From CAIYPG01 sp903864555 (lineage in GTDB: Bacteria; Pseudomonadota; Gammaproteobacteria; Burkholderiales; SG8-39): DNA of 64,000 nt. The notes below the pieces were generated by a model. The model saw only the letters and a list, made by a program, of their open reading frames with translations, was not told the origin of the DNA and made no database searches. Below are positions 52,061 through 60,820 of this stretch, piece after piece. The position numbers were made by a program, and so were the translations under genes. Location of the stretch: positions 9,161 to 73,160 of the forward strand of contig CANJJT010000011.1 in the NCBI GenBank assembly GCA_947474715.1, read 5' to 3'. Each line of letters opens with the position of its first letter. The stretch's first letter is position 1.

Positions 52061-52287
52061 AGGTTTACCCCCTTGTCAAAGGGGGCCGACTGGCCGCAGG
52101 CCAGCGGGGGGATTTTGACCAAGCAGACAGATGCCCGACTGGATCAGGTCCTGCCAGTAGTCGGGATCATGCTTATTGCCTGGCAGGCAGATCTGGCTGA
52201 TTGGACAAATCAGCACGGCTGTTGAAAATCCCCCCGCTCGTTCGCTGCGCTCACGAGTCGGCCCCCTTTGACAAGGGGGTTTGCACC
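52061..52287. repeat. Paired-hairpin element, copy 5
   Basis: Left arm 52061-52116 carries GGCCGCAGGCCAG. The right arm 52225-52287 carries CTCGTTCGCTGCGCTCACGA, which is the left-arm palindrome of copies 1, 2 and 4. The assortment is therefore reversed relative to copy 4. The interior contains CCTGGCAGGCAGATC, matching copy 3 on the opposite strand. Confidence 0.82.
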
Positions 52288-52414
52288 AACTGGCTGGCCT
52301 GCACAGCCCCGCCGGTTCGGACTAATATCGTTCCAGCCGGTGACAGGTCGGTGCCCGCAGGCTGCATCCACACCGGTGGTGACAAGCTGAACACAACAAG
52401 ATTGAGGAGGAGAC

Positions 52415-54352
52415 ATGCCCGCATCGCCCCAAGCCGCACCCTTTGCCGACGCCAGCGACCCGGCCATGCTGGAACGCCAGCGACAACTCTGGGGCGAGCA
52501 CGCCAGGCTGATCGACTGGCACACGCCCTGGACCGAAGTCGTCGAATACGGCCCGGATGCGAAGCGGCCGCCGCCCTTTGCCCGCTGGTTTACCGGCGGC
52601 ACCACCAACCTGTGTCACAACGCATTGGACCGCCATCTCGCGACGCGCGGCCAGCAGGTGGCGCTGGTGTGGGAATCCACCGAGGTGGAGCGCACCGTCG
52701 CCTACACCTATGCCGAGCTGCATCGTGAAGTCGTAAGGGCCGCCGCAGGCATGCTCGAACTGGGGGTGAGGCGCGGCGACCGTGTGCTCATCTACCTGCC
52801 GATGATCCCCGAGGCGGTGTTCGCCATGCTCGCCTGCGCGCGCATCGGCGCCATCCACTCGGTGGTATTCGGCGGCTTTGCCTCGGTGAGCCTGGCGCGG
52901 CGCATCGACGATGCCCGCCCCGCCCTCATCGTCAGTGCCGATGCCGGCAGCCGCGCCGGCAAGGTGATCGAGTACAAGCCACTGCTCGACCACGCCATCG
53001 AGCTGGCCGAGTCGAAACCCGCCCATGTGCTGCTGGTGAACCGAGGCCTCGCCCCCATGACCATGCTTCCCGGACGCGATGTGGACTGGGCCGGGCTGCG
53101 CAGCCGCCACCTGAATGCCGAGGTGCCGGTGGCCTGGCTGGAGTCGAATGAAGCGAGCTACATCCTCTACACCTCGGGCACCACCGGCAAGCCCAAGGGC
53201 GTGCAGCGTGATGTCGGCGGCTATGCCGTGGCGCTGGCCGCCTCGATGCGCCACATCTACGACTGCCAGCCGGGCGAAACCTATTTCTGCACCAGCGACA
53301 TCGGCTGGGTGGTGGGCCATTCCTACATCGTCTATGGCCCGCTGATCAACGGCATGACCACCATCCTGTACGAGGGCACGCCGCTGCGCCCGGATGCAGG
53401 CATCTTCTGGAAGCTGGTGGACCGCCACCGGCCGAGCGTGATGTTCTCCTCGCCCACGGCCATCCGCACGCTCAAGCGCTACGACCAGACGCTGATCCGG
53501 CAGTACGACATTTCCTCGCTGCGTGCGCTGTTTCTGGCCGGCGAGCCGCTGGATGAACCCACCGCGCGCTGGGTGGGCGAGTGGCTGGGCTGCCCGGTGC
53601 GCGACAACTACTGGCAAACCGAAACGGGCTGGCCCATCCTGGCCACGCCGGCAGGCGCCGAGCCGCACTACGGCAGCGCCGGCCAGCCGGTGTTCGGCTA
53701 CGACGTGCGCCTGGTGAGCGAGGAGACCGGCGAGCCGCTCGACACCAGCACGGGCCTCATCCACAAGGGCGTGGTGGCCATCGCCCCGCCGCTGCCGCCG
53801 GGCTGCCTGCAGACGGTGTGGGATGACGACGAGCGCTTCGTGCGCACCTACTTCCATTCCATCCCCGGCAAGCTGCTCTATTCCACCTTCGACTGGGCCA
53901 CGCGCGACAAGGATGGCTACTGGACCATCCTCGGGCGCATCGACGATGTCATCAACGTGGCCGGGCACCGCCTGGGCACGCGCGAGATCGAGGAATCCAT
54001 CTGCAGCCATGCCGCAGTGGCCGAATGCGCCGTGGTCGGCGTGCACGACGAGGTGAAAGGCCAGGTGGCGGTGGCCTTCGCCGTGCCGCGCAACCCCGAT
54101 GCCATCAAGGACGCAGCCGCTCGCCTCGACCTGGAGGGCTCGTTGATGAAGCTGGTGCACGACCAGCTGGGTGCGGTGGCGCGGCCGGCGCGCGTGCACT
54201 TCGTCAACGGCCTGCCCAAGACGCGCTCGGGCAAGGTGCTGCGCCGCGCCATCCAGGCGGTGTGCGAGCGGCGCGATCCGGGCGACCTCACCACCATCGA
54301 CGATCCGGGGCCGCTGGAGCAGGTGAAGGAAGCGCATCTGGGCACTGCTTAA
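52415..54352 (+). CDS. prpE: Propionyl-CoA synthetase
   Basis: 645 residues, the length of Acs/PrpE enzymes. The ATG is preceded by TTGAGGAGGAG. AMP-binding YTSGTTGKPKGVQRDVGGYA (around residue 255), TSDIGWVVGHSYIVYGPL, NYWQTETGWPI and the C-terminal catalytic lysine in KTRSGKVLRR (near 606) are present. R-D-x-G-G-Y and D-N-Y-W-Q-T-E-T-G-W are typical of PrpE. It activates propionate (also acetate or acrylate) to the CoA ester with ATP to AMP. No prpBCD genes are adjacent, though MmgE/PrpD relatives occur elsewhere in the window. Confidence 0.92.
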   Translation: MPASPQAAPFADASDPAMLERQRQLWGEHARLIDWHTPWTEVVEYGPDAKRPPPFARWFTGGTTNLCHNALDRHLATRGQQVALVWESTEVERTVAYTYAELHREVVRAAAGMLELGVRRGDRVLIYLPMIPEAVFAMLACARIGAIHSVVFGGFASVSLARRIDDARPALIVSADAGSRAGKVIEYKPLLDHAIELAESKPAHVLLVNRGLAPMTMLPGRDVDWAGLRSRHLNAEVPVAWLESNEASYILYTSGTTGKPKGVQRDVGGYAVALAASMRHIYDCQPGETYFCTSDIGWVVGHSYIVYGPLINGMTTILYEGTPLRPDAGIFWKLVDRHRPSVMFSSPTAIRTLKRYDQTLIRQYDISSLRALFLAGEPLDEPTARWVGEWLGCPVRDNYWQTETGWPILATPAGAEPHYGSAGQPVFGYDVRLVSEETGEPLDTSTGLIHKGVVAIAPPLPPGCLQTVWDDDERFVRTYFHSIPGKLLYSTFDWATRDKDGYWTILGRIDDVINVAGHRLGTREIEESICSHAAVAECAVVGVHDEVKGQVAVAFAVPRNPDAIKDAAARLDLEGSLMKLVHDQLGAVARPARVHFVNGLPKTRSGKVLRRAIQAVCERRDPGDLTTIDDPGPLEQVKEAHLGTA

Positions 54353-54407
54353 GCATCGTGCACGAGGCATAACAATACCTGTCCCTGCCGTTGTTGCATG
54401 CCGGAGA

Positions 54408-54439
54408 AAGTAATACCATATGATTTTCAAGTATTACTT
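54408..54439. promoter_or_regulatory. Inverted repeat AAGTAATAC-N14-GTATTACTT, likely vapBC operator
   Basis: Perfect 9-bp arms at 54408-54416 and 54431-54439, ending 10 bp before the antitoxin ATG. The position and symmetry suit autoregulation by the antitoxin-toxin complex. Confidence 0.65.
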
Positions 54440-54449
54440 CCAGGCTCCC

Positions 54450-54701
54450 ATGAGCAATCAGATCACCAGCAAGGGCCAGGTCACCATTCCGAAGAAGGTG
54501 CGTGATTTCCTGGGCGTCAAGCCCGGCGAGTCGGTCGATTTCGAACCCACCACGGACGGCCGCGTGCTACTCGTTGCCGCCGGAAACAAAGGGCGCAATG
54601 GACGTACCAAGGCCAAGGTGAGCCGCTTCGGCTCGTTGCGCGGCACGGCCACGGTCAAAATGACGACGCAGCAGATCATGGCGCTCACCCGCGGGGAGTA
54701 G
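54450..54701 (+). CDS. AbrB/MazE-fold antitoxin (VapB-like)
   Basis: 83 residues starting MSNQITSKGQVTIPKKVRDF, the classic swapped-hairpin DNA-binding start of AbrB-family antitoxins, followed by GVKPGESVDFEPTTDGRVLLV. An upstream ATG at 54420 was rejected because it falls inside the operator-like repeat. The VapC gene starts 3 bp after its stop. Confidence 0.9.
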   Translation: MSNQITSKGQVTIPKKVRDFLGVKPGESVDFEPTTDGRVLLVAAGNKGRNGRTKAKVSRFGSLRGTATVKMTTQQIMALTRGE

Positions 54702-54704
54702 GTC

Positions 54705-55106
54705 TTGCTGCTGGTCGATACGAACGTCATTCTTGACGTCATCGAAAACGATCCGGTCTGGGCCGACTGGTCCCAGGCGCAGCTCGATGCGGCCTCGCTT
54801 CAATTCACGCTGGTCATCAACCCGGTCATCTATGCCGAGTTGTCGATTGCCTACCAGCGGATCGAGGAACTGGAAACCATGCTGAAAGCCGCCGGGCTGA
54901 GGCTGGACCCGATACCGCGTGAGGCCCTGTTCCTGGCCGGACGGGCCTTCCTCAACTACAGGAAGCGCAGAGACACCAAGTCCGGTGTGCTTCCGGACTT
55001 CTTAATCGGCGCGCACGCTGCGGTTGCCGGCGTGCCCCTGCTGACACGCGATAGGGGTCGCTACGAATCCTATTTCCCGACGGTCGAACTGATTGCGCCG
55101 GATTAG
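54705..55106 (+). CDS. vapC: PIN-domain toxin VapC
   Basis: 133 residues from a TTG start at 54705, chosen because GGGGAG lies 6 bases upstream. The four acidic residues of the PIN ribonuclease site are present: Asp5 (LLVDTNVILD), Glu45 (VIYAELSIA), Asp98 (LPDFLIGAHA) and Asp116 (LLTRDRGRY). It should cleave tRNA or rRNA when free of its antitoxin. Intact and apparently functional. Confidence 0.9.
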   Translation: MLLVDTNVILDVIENDPVWADWSQAQLDAASLQFTLVINPVIYAELSIAYQRIEELETMLKAAGLRLDPIPREALFLAGRAFLNYRKRRDTKSGVLPDFLIGAHAAVAGVPLLTRDRGRYESYFPTVELIAPD

Positions 55107-55217
55107 TGAAAGCTGCCATTGCGATAAGCATGGCAATAAGTCATGTGAAGGACGGGACAAGAACGTGATTGGTGAACCGACAGTGGATGCATCCGGCACG
55201 AACAACGGAAACAGGAC

Positions 55218-56054
55218 ATGAATCGCAGACTGGCCTGGGCGGCGACCCTGCTGGCGTGGATAAGTGGCGCAGGCAGCCTGCACGCCCAGACCGACCACCT
55301 GGTGAGTTTCGACACGGGGCGCACAGCCAGCGGCGCGCCGGTGCAGATGCGCGCCATCCTGAACCAGCCCGCGAAGCCCACCGACACGGCAGTACTGTTC
55401 TTCCGCAGCGTCCCCGGCTATGCCCGCATCCAGGGCGTGGCCGATCGCAACCGCAACCTCATCACCTTCCTGCGAACCAGCCTGCCTTGATTCCTGCAGG
55501 CGCGCCTCGCGCGGGTGGTCATGGACTGCCCGACCGACCAGTGGGGATCGCCGGGGGATACCCTGCCTTCCACCTGCCTGGATGACTATCGCTCTTCGGG
55601 CACCCATGCCGATGACGTGCGCGGCGTGATGGCGCGCCTGCGCGAGGAGCACGGGATCGCCCGCTTCTACCTGCTGAGGCACAGCCAGGGCACCATCAGT
55701 GCCCGCTGGCTGACACTCAATCTGGGCAGTGAGATCGCCGGCAGCCTGCATTCGGTCGCCGTCAACATCGCCTATCCAAAGGAACAGTACGCCTCGGTGC
55801 GCAACTTCCCCTACGAACGCATCGCCACCCCCATGCTGCATGTCCACCATGAGCAGGACGCCTGCCGTGGCACGCCCTACCCCATCGTCAGGGGCTATGC
55901 CGGCAGCCGGCTCACCACGGTGCGGGGCGGCACGCCCCAGGGCGACCCGTGCGGCGGGCCGCATCTGCATGCCTATGCGGGCAGGGAGGCGCCTGTTGGC
56001 CGGGCCATCGTCCAGTGGATGAAGTCAGGCACGGTGCAGGCCCTGGTCGAGTAA
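55218..56054 (+). pseudogene. Secreted alpha/beta hydrolase gene broken by an in-frame TGA
   Basis: One frame runs from MNRRLAWAATLLAWISGAGS (signal peptide, cleavage near LHAQ) through LFFRSVPGYARIQGVADRNR, is stopped by TGA at 55488-55490, and continues FLQARLARVVMDCPTDQWG to VQWMKSGTVQALVE. The nucleophile region reads YLLRHSQGT where G-H-S-x-G is expected, a second sign of decay. The later Asp (HEQDAC) and His (GPHLHAY) regions remain. The TGA most likely replaces a Trp or Leu codon. It follows the vapBC pair by 111 bp. Confidence 0.72.
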
Positions 56055-56233
56055 AGGCCGGTCAGGCTGCGACGCGGGACTTCCCGCTGCCAGCCTTCAG
56101 AATCCTGACAAGGCCTTCTGTTCGCGTCCGACAGGGAATAGAGTCGCCGCGTTTCATGTTGACTCCGGAAACAGCAGCGGCTCACGCATGCCGCCGCACC
56201 ACCCCGAACCTGACATGAAAAAGGAATGCCGAC

Positions 56234-56656
56234 ATGAAGCCAGACGCCTCCAGCGCATTGCGCAAGTCCATCCTTCCGGTGGTGATATCACTTCTGATCG
56301 CCGGCTGCGCCAGCACCGGTTCCGGCCCGGGCATCGCCTACCGCGGCGGCGTGCTGACCGATGGCAAGGGCATGACGGTCTATACCTACCTCAAGGACAG
56401 CTTCAACAAGAGCGTGTGCACCGGACCATGCGAGGCCAACTGGCCGCCACTGCGCCCGGCCGCCAACGAGTACGGCATGAACGACCTGCACCCTTTCAAG
56501 CGCGACGACGGCACCCTGCAATGGTCATTCGAAGGCAAACCGCTCTACCTGTGGGTCAAGGATGCGAAACCCGGCGACAAGACCGGCCAGGGCGTGGCCA
56601 ACGCCTGGAGCACCGTGATCGAGCCACCGACGCCCAAAGTCGTCTCGGACTACTGA
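56234..56656 (+). CDS. COG4315-type secreted-repeat lipoprotein
   Basis: 140 residues. The lipoprotein signal ends SLLIAGC (Cys25). The body holds LTDGKGMTVYTYLKDSFNKS, VCTGPCEANWPPLRP, and GTLQWSFEGKPLYLWVKDAKPGDKTGQG, the pattern of the secreted repeat of unknown function (PF03640-like), often with two Cys that can bridge. Found in the periplasm or outer membrane of many proteobacteria; function unknown. A 12-bp hairpin lies 31 bp after the stop. Confidence 0.88.
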   Translation: MKPDASSALRKSILPVVISLLIAGCASTGSGPGIAYRGGVLTDGKGMTVYTYLKDSFNKSVCTGPCEANWPPLRPAANEYGMNDLHPFKRDDGTLQWSFEGKPLYLWVKDAKPGDKTGQGVANAWSTVIEPPTPKVVSDY

Positions 56657-56687
56657 TCGCCCCGGGAAGCCCCCCCGGACCCAGGCC

Positions 56688-56720
56688 GCACGCAGCCCGG
56701 TGGCAAGGCGGGCTGCGTGC
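56688..56720. terminator. Strong hairpin after the lipoprotein gene
   Basis: Perfect 12-bp arms GCACGCAGCCCG and CGGGCTGCGTGC with a 9-base loop. No T-run follows, so it may work as a Rho-assisted end or a stability stem. Confidence 0.6.
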
Positions 56721-56837
56721 CGGCAATCCACGTGAACTGCACGACAGTTCCACTACACATGGGCATGGGGCTGCTCATCGCCGGGTAACCGGCTTTGCCG
56801 CCCCCTTATCCGGGTCCCTGCCCGCCTGCGGCCGGCT

Positions 56838-56866
56838 TGGACAAAGCCCCACCCCTTCCGTAGAAT
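56838..56866 (+). promoter_or_regulatory. Sigma-70 promoter of the amino acid ABC operon
   Basis: TGGACA (56838-56843) and TAGAAT (56861-56866), each 5 of 6 consensus bases, with the optimal 17-bp spacing. Transcription would start near 56873, giving a leader of about 75 bases before the binding-protein ATG. Confidence 0.72.
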
Positions 56867-56948
56867 GATTTATCGGTCGCGGCTGGAGGACGAGTCACAG
56901 TGCCCTCCCCTTGCGATCCCAGGTCCAACCGTCAAAAGGGAATTGCAC

Positions 56949-57851
56949 ATGTACAAGCTCTCGAAGCTGGCAGCCGCACTCGCACTGGGCATTGCCGCAG
57001 GCACCGTCCAGGCCCAGGTCACCACCCTGAAGAAAGTCCAGGACAGCGGCGAAATCGCCATGGGCGTGCGTGAATCCTCGGCCCCGCTGTCCTTCACCCT
57101 GGGCAACAACCAGTTCACCGGCTACCACGTGGAACTGTGCCAGGCCATCATCGACAATATCGGCAATACCGTGGGCAAGAAGCTCAACGTCAAGTATGTG
57201 CCGGTGACCTCGCAGAACCGCATCCCCCTGACCCAGAACGGCACGGTGGACATCGAGTGCGGCTCGACGACCAATAACGAAGCCCGCCAGAAGGACGTCT
57301 CCTTCGCCCTGACCACCTTTGTCACTGAAGTACGCATGGTGGTGAAGGCCAAGTCCGGCATCAAGTCCATCTCCCAGCTGAACGGCAAGACCGTGGCGAC
57401 CACCACCGGCACCACCTCGGTGCAGACGCTGCGCAAACACCAGCGCGCCGAAAAAGTGCAGTTCAAGGAATTGTTCGGCAAGGACCACTCCGACTCCTTC
57501 CTGCTGGTCGAGTCCGGCCGTGCCGATGCCTTCGTGATGGACGACAACATCCTGGCCGGCCTGGTGGCCACCGCCAAGAACCCCAAGGACTTCACCATCG
57601 TCGGCGAAACCCTGTCGGTGGAGCCGATTGCCATCATGATCCGCAAGGACGACCCGGGCATGAAGAAGGTGGTCGACCTGACCCTCAGCAACATGATGGG
57701 CTCGGGCGCCCTGGTCAAGCTGTATGACAAGTGGTTCCTGAAGCCTATCCCGCCCAAGAACACCAGCGTCAACCTGCCCATGAGCAACACGCTGAAGGGC
57801 CTGTTCAAGGACCCCAACGACAAGCCCATGGAAGCCTACGCCAAGAAGTAA
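56949..57851 (+). CDS. gltI: Glutamate/aspartate-type ABC transporter substrate-binding protein
   Basis: 300 residues from the ATG at 56949 (AAAAGGGA upstream). Signal peptide ends TVQAQ. The family 3 binding-protein signature is clear: GEIAMGVRESSAPLSFTLG, FTGYHVELCQAI, GTVDIECGSTTNNEARQKDV and ESGRADAFVMDDNILAGL. It resembles GltI of E. coli, which binds glutamate and aspartate in the periplasm. It is followed by a terminator-like stem and then the two permease genes, so it can be made in excess of them. Confidence 0.92.
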   Translation: MYKLSKLAAALALGIAAGTVQAQVTTLKKVQDSGEIAMGVRESSAPLSFTLGNNQFTGYHVELCQAIIDNIGNTVGKKLNVKYVPVTSQNRIPLTQNGTVDIECGSTTNNEARQKDVSFALTTFVTEVRMVVKAKSGIKSISQLNGKTVATTTGTTSVQTLRKHQRAEKVQFKELFGKDHSDSFLLVESGRADAFVMDDNILAGLVATAKNPKDFTIVGETLSVEPIAIMIRKDDPGMKKVVDLTLSNMMGSGALVKLYDKWFLKPIPPKNTSVNLPMSNTLKGLFKDPNDKPMEAYAKK

Positions 57852-57873
57852 GCGGCGGCAGACCAGGAAGCCC

Positions 57874-57905
57874 AAACGCGCTCGACCACCGGGCGCGTTT
57901 TTTTT
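57874..57905 (+). terminator. Intra-operon terminator/attenuator
   Basis: AAACGCGC pairs with GCGCGTTT around an 11-base loop, then a run of T. It stands 22 bp after the binding-protein stop and upstream of the permease genes, a usual place for partial termination in ABC operons. Confidence 0.8.
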
Positions 57906-57962
57906 CGCCCCGGCCTCGGTCGGCTTGGCGAACCGGATGAAGATAGGGTGGCGCAGTTTTCG

Positions 57963-58034
57963 CTTGGTTTCGTGCTTGGTTTCGTGCTTGGTTTCGTGCT
58001 TGGTTTCGTGCTTGGTTTCGTGCTTGGTTTCGTA
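57963..58034 (+). repeat. Six tandem copies of a 12-bp unit
   Basis: CTTGGTTTCGTG is repeated five times exactly, with a sixth copy ending A. It lies between the terminator and the first permease gene, 98 bp before that ATG. Copy number could vary by slippage. Confidence 0.95.
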
Positions 58035-58132
58035 GTTGCTTATGTACAAGTGACAGGATCGGTGGCACCAATGGCTGCAACCAGCCCCGAATTCAACGCA
58101 TTGAACGCATGGCAAGCTCTAGGGGGAGTGGC

Positions 58133-58840
58133 ATGACCTGGGATTGGCAGTTTTTCCTGCGGGACATCGGTGATGGCGAGACACGCTACCTCGACTGGAT
58201 GTTCTCCGCCTGGGGCTGGACACTGGCCGTGGCCGGTTGTGCCTGGGTGGTGGCCATCCTTTTTGGTGCAGTGATCGGCACGCTGCGCACGGCGCCCAAC
58301 CGCTGGGTGGCCGGCTTGGCCAACGCCTGGGTGGAGTTGTTCCGCAACATCCCCTTGCTGGTGCAGATCTTCCTCTGGTACTTCGTCATCCCGACGCTGA
58401 TCCCACCGCTGCAGGCGCTGCCCAGTTTCGTCATGGTGGTGGCCGCCCTGGGTTTGTTCACCTCGGCGCGGGTGGCAGAGCAGGTGCGTGCCGGCATCCA
58501 GTCGCTGTCGCGCGGCCAGCGTTACGCCGGTCTGGCGCTCGGCCTGACCCTGCCGCAGACCTACCGCTTCGTGCTGCTGCCCATGGCCTTTCGCATCGTG
58601 CTGCCGCCGCTCACCTCGGAGGCGATGAACATCATCAAGAATTCCTCGGTGGCCTTTGCCGTCAGCATCTCCGAGCTCACCATGTTCGCCATGCAGGCGC
58701 AGGAGGAGACCTCCCGCGGCATCGAGGTCTACCTGGCCGTGACCAGCCTCTACATCGTCAGCGCGCTCACCATCAATCGCCTCTTTGCCTTCATCGAAGC
58801 CCGGGTGCGGGTGCCGGGTTATGTCGGGGGGGGCCAATAG
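58133..58840 (+). CDS. gltJ: Glutamate/aspartate ABC transporter permease, GltJ-like
   Basis: 235 residues from the ATG at 58133, chosen over 58109 because AGGGGGAG lies 4-5 bases upstream. Hydrophobic segments include TLAVAGCAWVVAILFGAVIG and FVMVVAALGLFTSARVAEQV. ELFRNIPLLVQIFLWYFVI and the EAA-type loop GLALGLTLPQTYRFVLLPMA place it in the HisM/GltJ family. It pairs with the next gene to form the inner membrane channel. Confidence 0.92.
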   Translation: MTWDWQFFLRDIGDGETRYLDWMFSAWGWTLAVAGCAWVVAILFGAVIGTLRTAPNRWVAGLANAWVELFRNIPLLVQIFLWYFVIPTLIPPLQALPSFVMVVAALGLFTSARVAEQVRAGIQSLSRGQRYAGLALGLTLPQTYRFVLLPMAFRIVLPPLTSEAMNIIKNSSVAFAVSISELTMFAMQAQEETSRGIEVYLAVTSLYIVSALTINRLFAFIEARVRVPGYVGGGQ

Positions 58841-59509
58841 ATGGAAGCCCTCGACCTCAGTTTCTTCAATGCAGAACTCATCCGGAACTTCCTGATCAAG
58901 GGGTTCATCTTCAGCGTGCAGTTGACGCTGGTGGCCATGTTCGGCGGTATCCTGCTGGGGACGGTGCTGGCGCTGATGCGCCTGTCCTCCTACAAGTGGC
59001 TGCAATGGCCGGCCTCGATCTACGTCAACACCATGCGCTCCATCCCGCTGGTAATGGTGATCCTGTGGTTTTTCCTGCTCATCCCCTTCCTTACCGGAAA
59101 GCCGCTGGGGGCGGAATGGTCTGCCATCATCACCTTCACCGCCTTCGAGGCAGCCTACTACTCGGAAATCATGCGCGCCGGCATCCAGTCGGTGCCACGC
59201 GGCCAGATGAACGCCGGGTATGCGCTGGGGCTCACCTACAGCCAGACCATGAAGCTGGTGGTGCTGCCGCAGGCCTTTCGCAACATGCTGCCGGTGCTGC
59301 TGACACAGACCATCATCCTGTTCCAGGACACCTCGCTGGTCTACGCCATCGGCGCCTACGACCTCTTGCGCGGCTTCACCACGGCCGGCCGCAACTTCAA
59401 CCGCCCGGTGGAGGCCTTCCTGCTCGCTGCCGTGGTCTACTTCATCATCTGCTTCGGCATGTCACTGCTGGTCAAGCAACTGCAGAAGAAGATAGCGATC
59501 GTCAGATGA
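58841..59509 (+). CDS. gltK: Glutamate/aspartate ABC transporter permease, GltK-like
   Basis: 222 residues; the ATG follows the GltJ stop directly (TAGATG). FSVQLTLVAMFGGILLGTVL, NTMRSIPLVMVILWFFLLIP and the EAA loop GYALGLTYSQTMKLVVLPQA show the second permease subunit. The ATPase gene is not immediately next but 345 bp away, after a cluster of intergenic repeats. Confidence 0.92.
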   Translation: MEALDLSFFNAELIRNFLIKGFIFSVQLTLVAMFGGILLGTVLALMRLSSYKWLQWPASIYVNTMRSIPLVMVILWFFLLIPFLTGKPLGAEWSAIITFTAFEAAYYSEIMRAGIQSVPRGQMNAGYALGLTYSQTMKLVVLPQAFRNMLPVLLTQTIILFQDTSLVYAIGAYDLLRGFTTAGRNFNRPVEAFLLAAVVYFIICFGMSLLVKQLQKKIAIVR

Positions 59510-59791
59510 TGCCCATGACAGCAGTCCCCAACCCAGGAATCGTCATTCCGGCGAAAGCGGGAATCCAGCGACTTGGCCGGAACGTCACTGGGTCCCCGCT
59601 TTCGCGGGGACGACGTGTCAAAGCCTGCGGCAGATGCAATCATGATCGGCAAACATTACCGTCATATCTGAACGCCGGAATGATGTTCGGTTGTCATTCC
59701 CGCGCAGGCGGAAATCCATTTTTACTGCCTTCGAAAGAATGGATCCCCGCCTTCGCGGGGAAGACGCCGAAGATTGATGGTTTCCAGACGA
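59510..59791. repeat. Cluster of GC-palindrome intergenic repeats inside the ABC operon
   Basis: Two inverted pairs: CATTCCGGCGAAAGCGGGAA with GGGTCCCCGCTTTCGCGGGG, and CATTCCCGCGCAGGCGGAAA with GGATCCCCGCCTTCGCGGGG. Each pair brackets 20-40 bp and could fold into a long stem. Same class as 43401-43500. Confidence 0.7.
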
Positions 59792-59813
59792 ACAAGAGGG
59801 CATGCCCTCTTGT
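59792..59813. repeat. 22-bp perfect palindrome, ACAAGAGGGCATGC type
   Basis: Matches the palindrome at 7141-7162 except for one pair of complementary changes, and shares the flanking ATATC. It sits 41 bp upstream of the ATPase ATG. Confidence 0.6.
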
Positions 59814-59854
59814 ATATCTCCCACGCCAGTCACTGGCTGAATGAGGACACGGCG

Positions 59855-60583
<729 letters not shown>

Positions 60584-60820
60584 TAGTGCTATTATTATCT
60601 AATTGAAGAGTAAGTCTCCGACTGCAGTGGATAAACAAGTGAGTTATTATCACCCATCATCCTCGGACATGAGGCTGCACCGGTCGACAATCCGGGTCTG
60701 ACGGGAACACCGGCCAGCGTGGCGCTACTCGTCGGCCAGGTGATGTGATCATTCCTGTCTGGCCGCTCCAGGCAGGAGCAGCCCGGCTCCAGGGACAAAC
60801 CGGACAGGCGCCCGCCAGCG
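60584..60820. other. Intergenic region between convergent genes
   Basis: 237 bp with an AT-rich start; no gene, strong hairpin or repeat of the window families was recognised. Confidence 0.5.

Noticed and set aside
35819..52287. Regularly placed repeats considered as CRISPR
   Set aside because: Spacing is kilobases, arms are inverted pairs with related cores, and no cas genes are present.
52322..54430. Minus-strand frame of 702 codons opposite prpE
   Set aside because: PrpE motifs are complete on the plus strand; the opposite frame is compositionally biased.
55488..55490. In-frame TGA in the secreted hydrolase as a second selenocysteine codon
   Set aside because: No UGSC-like motif or catalytic Cys/Sec position, no loop with early G at SECIS distance, and the nucleophile motif is already damaged; a nonsense mutation is simpler.
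57948..58136. Small frame encoding LGFV repeats across the 12-bp tandem repeats
   Set aside because: The coding is produced only by the repeat unit; there is no ribosome site and it overlaps the permease start.
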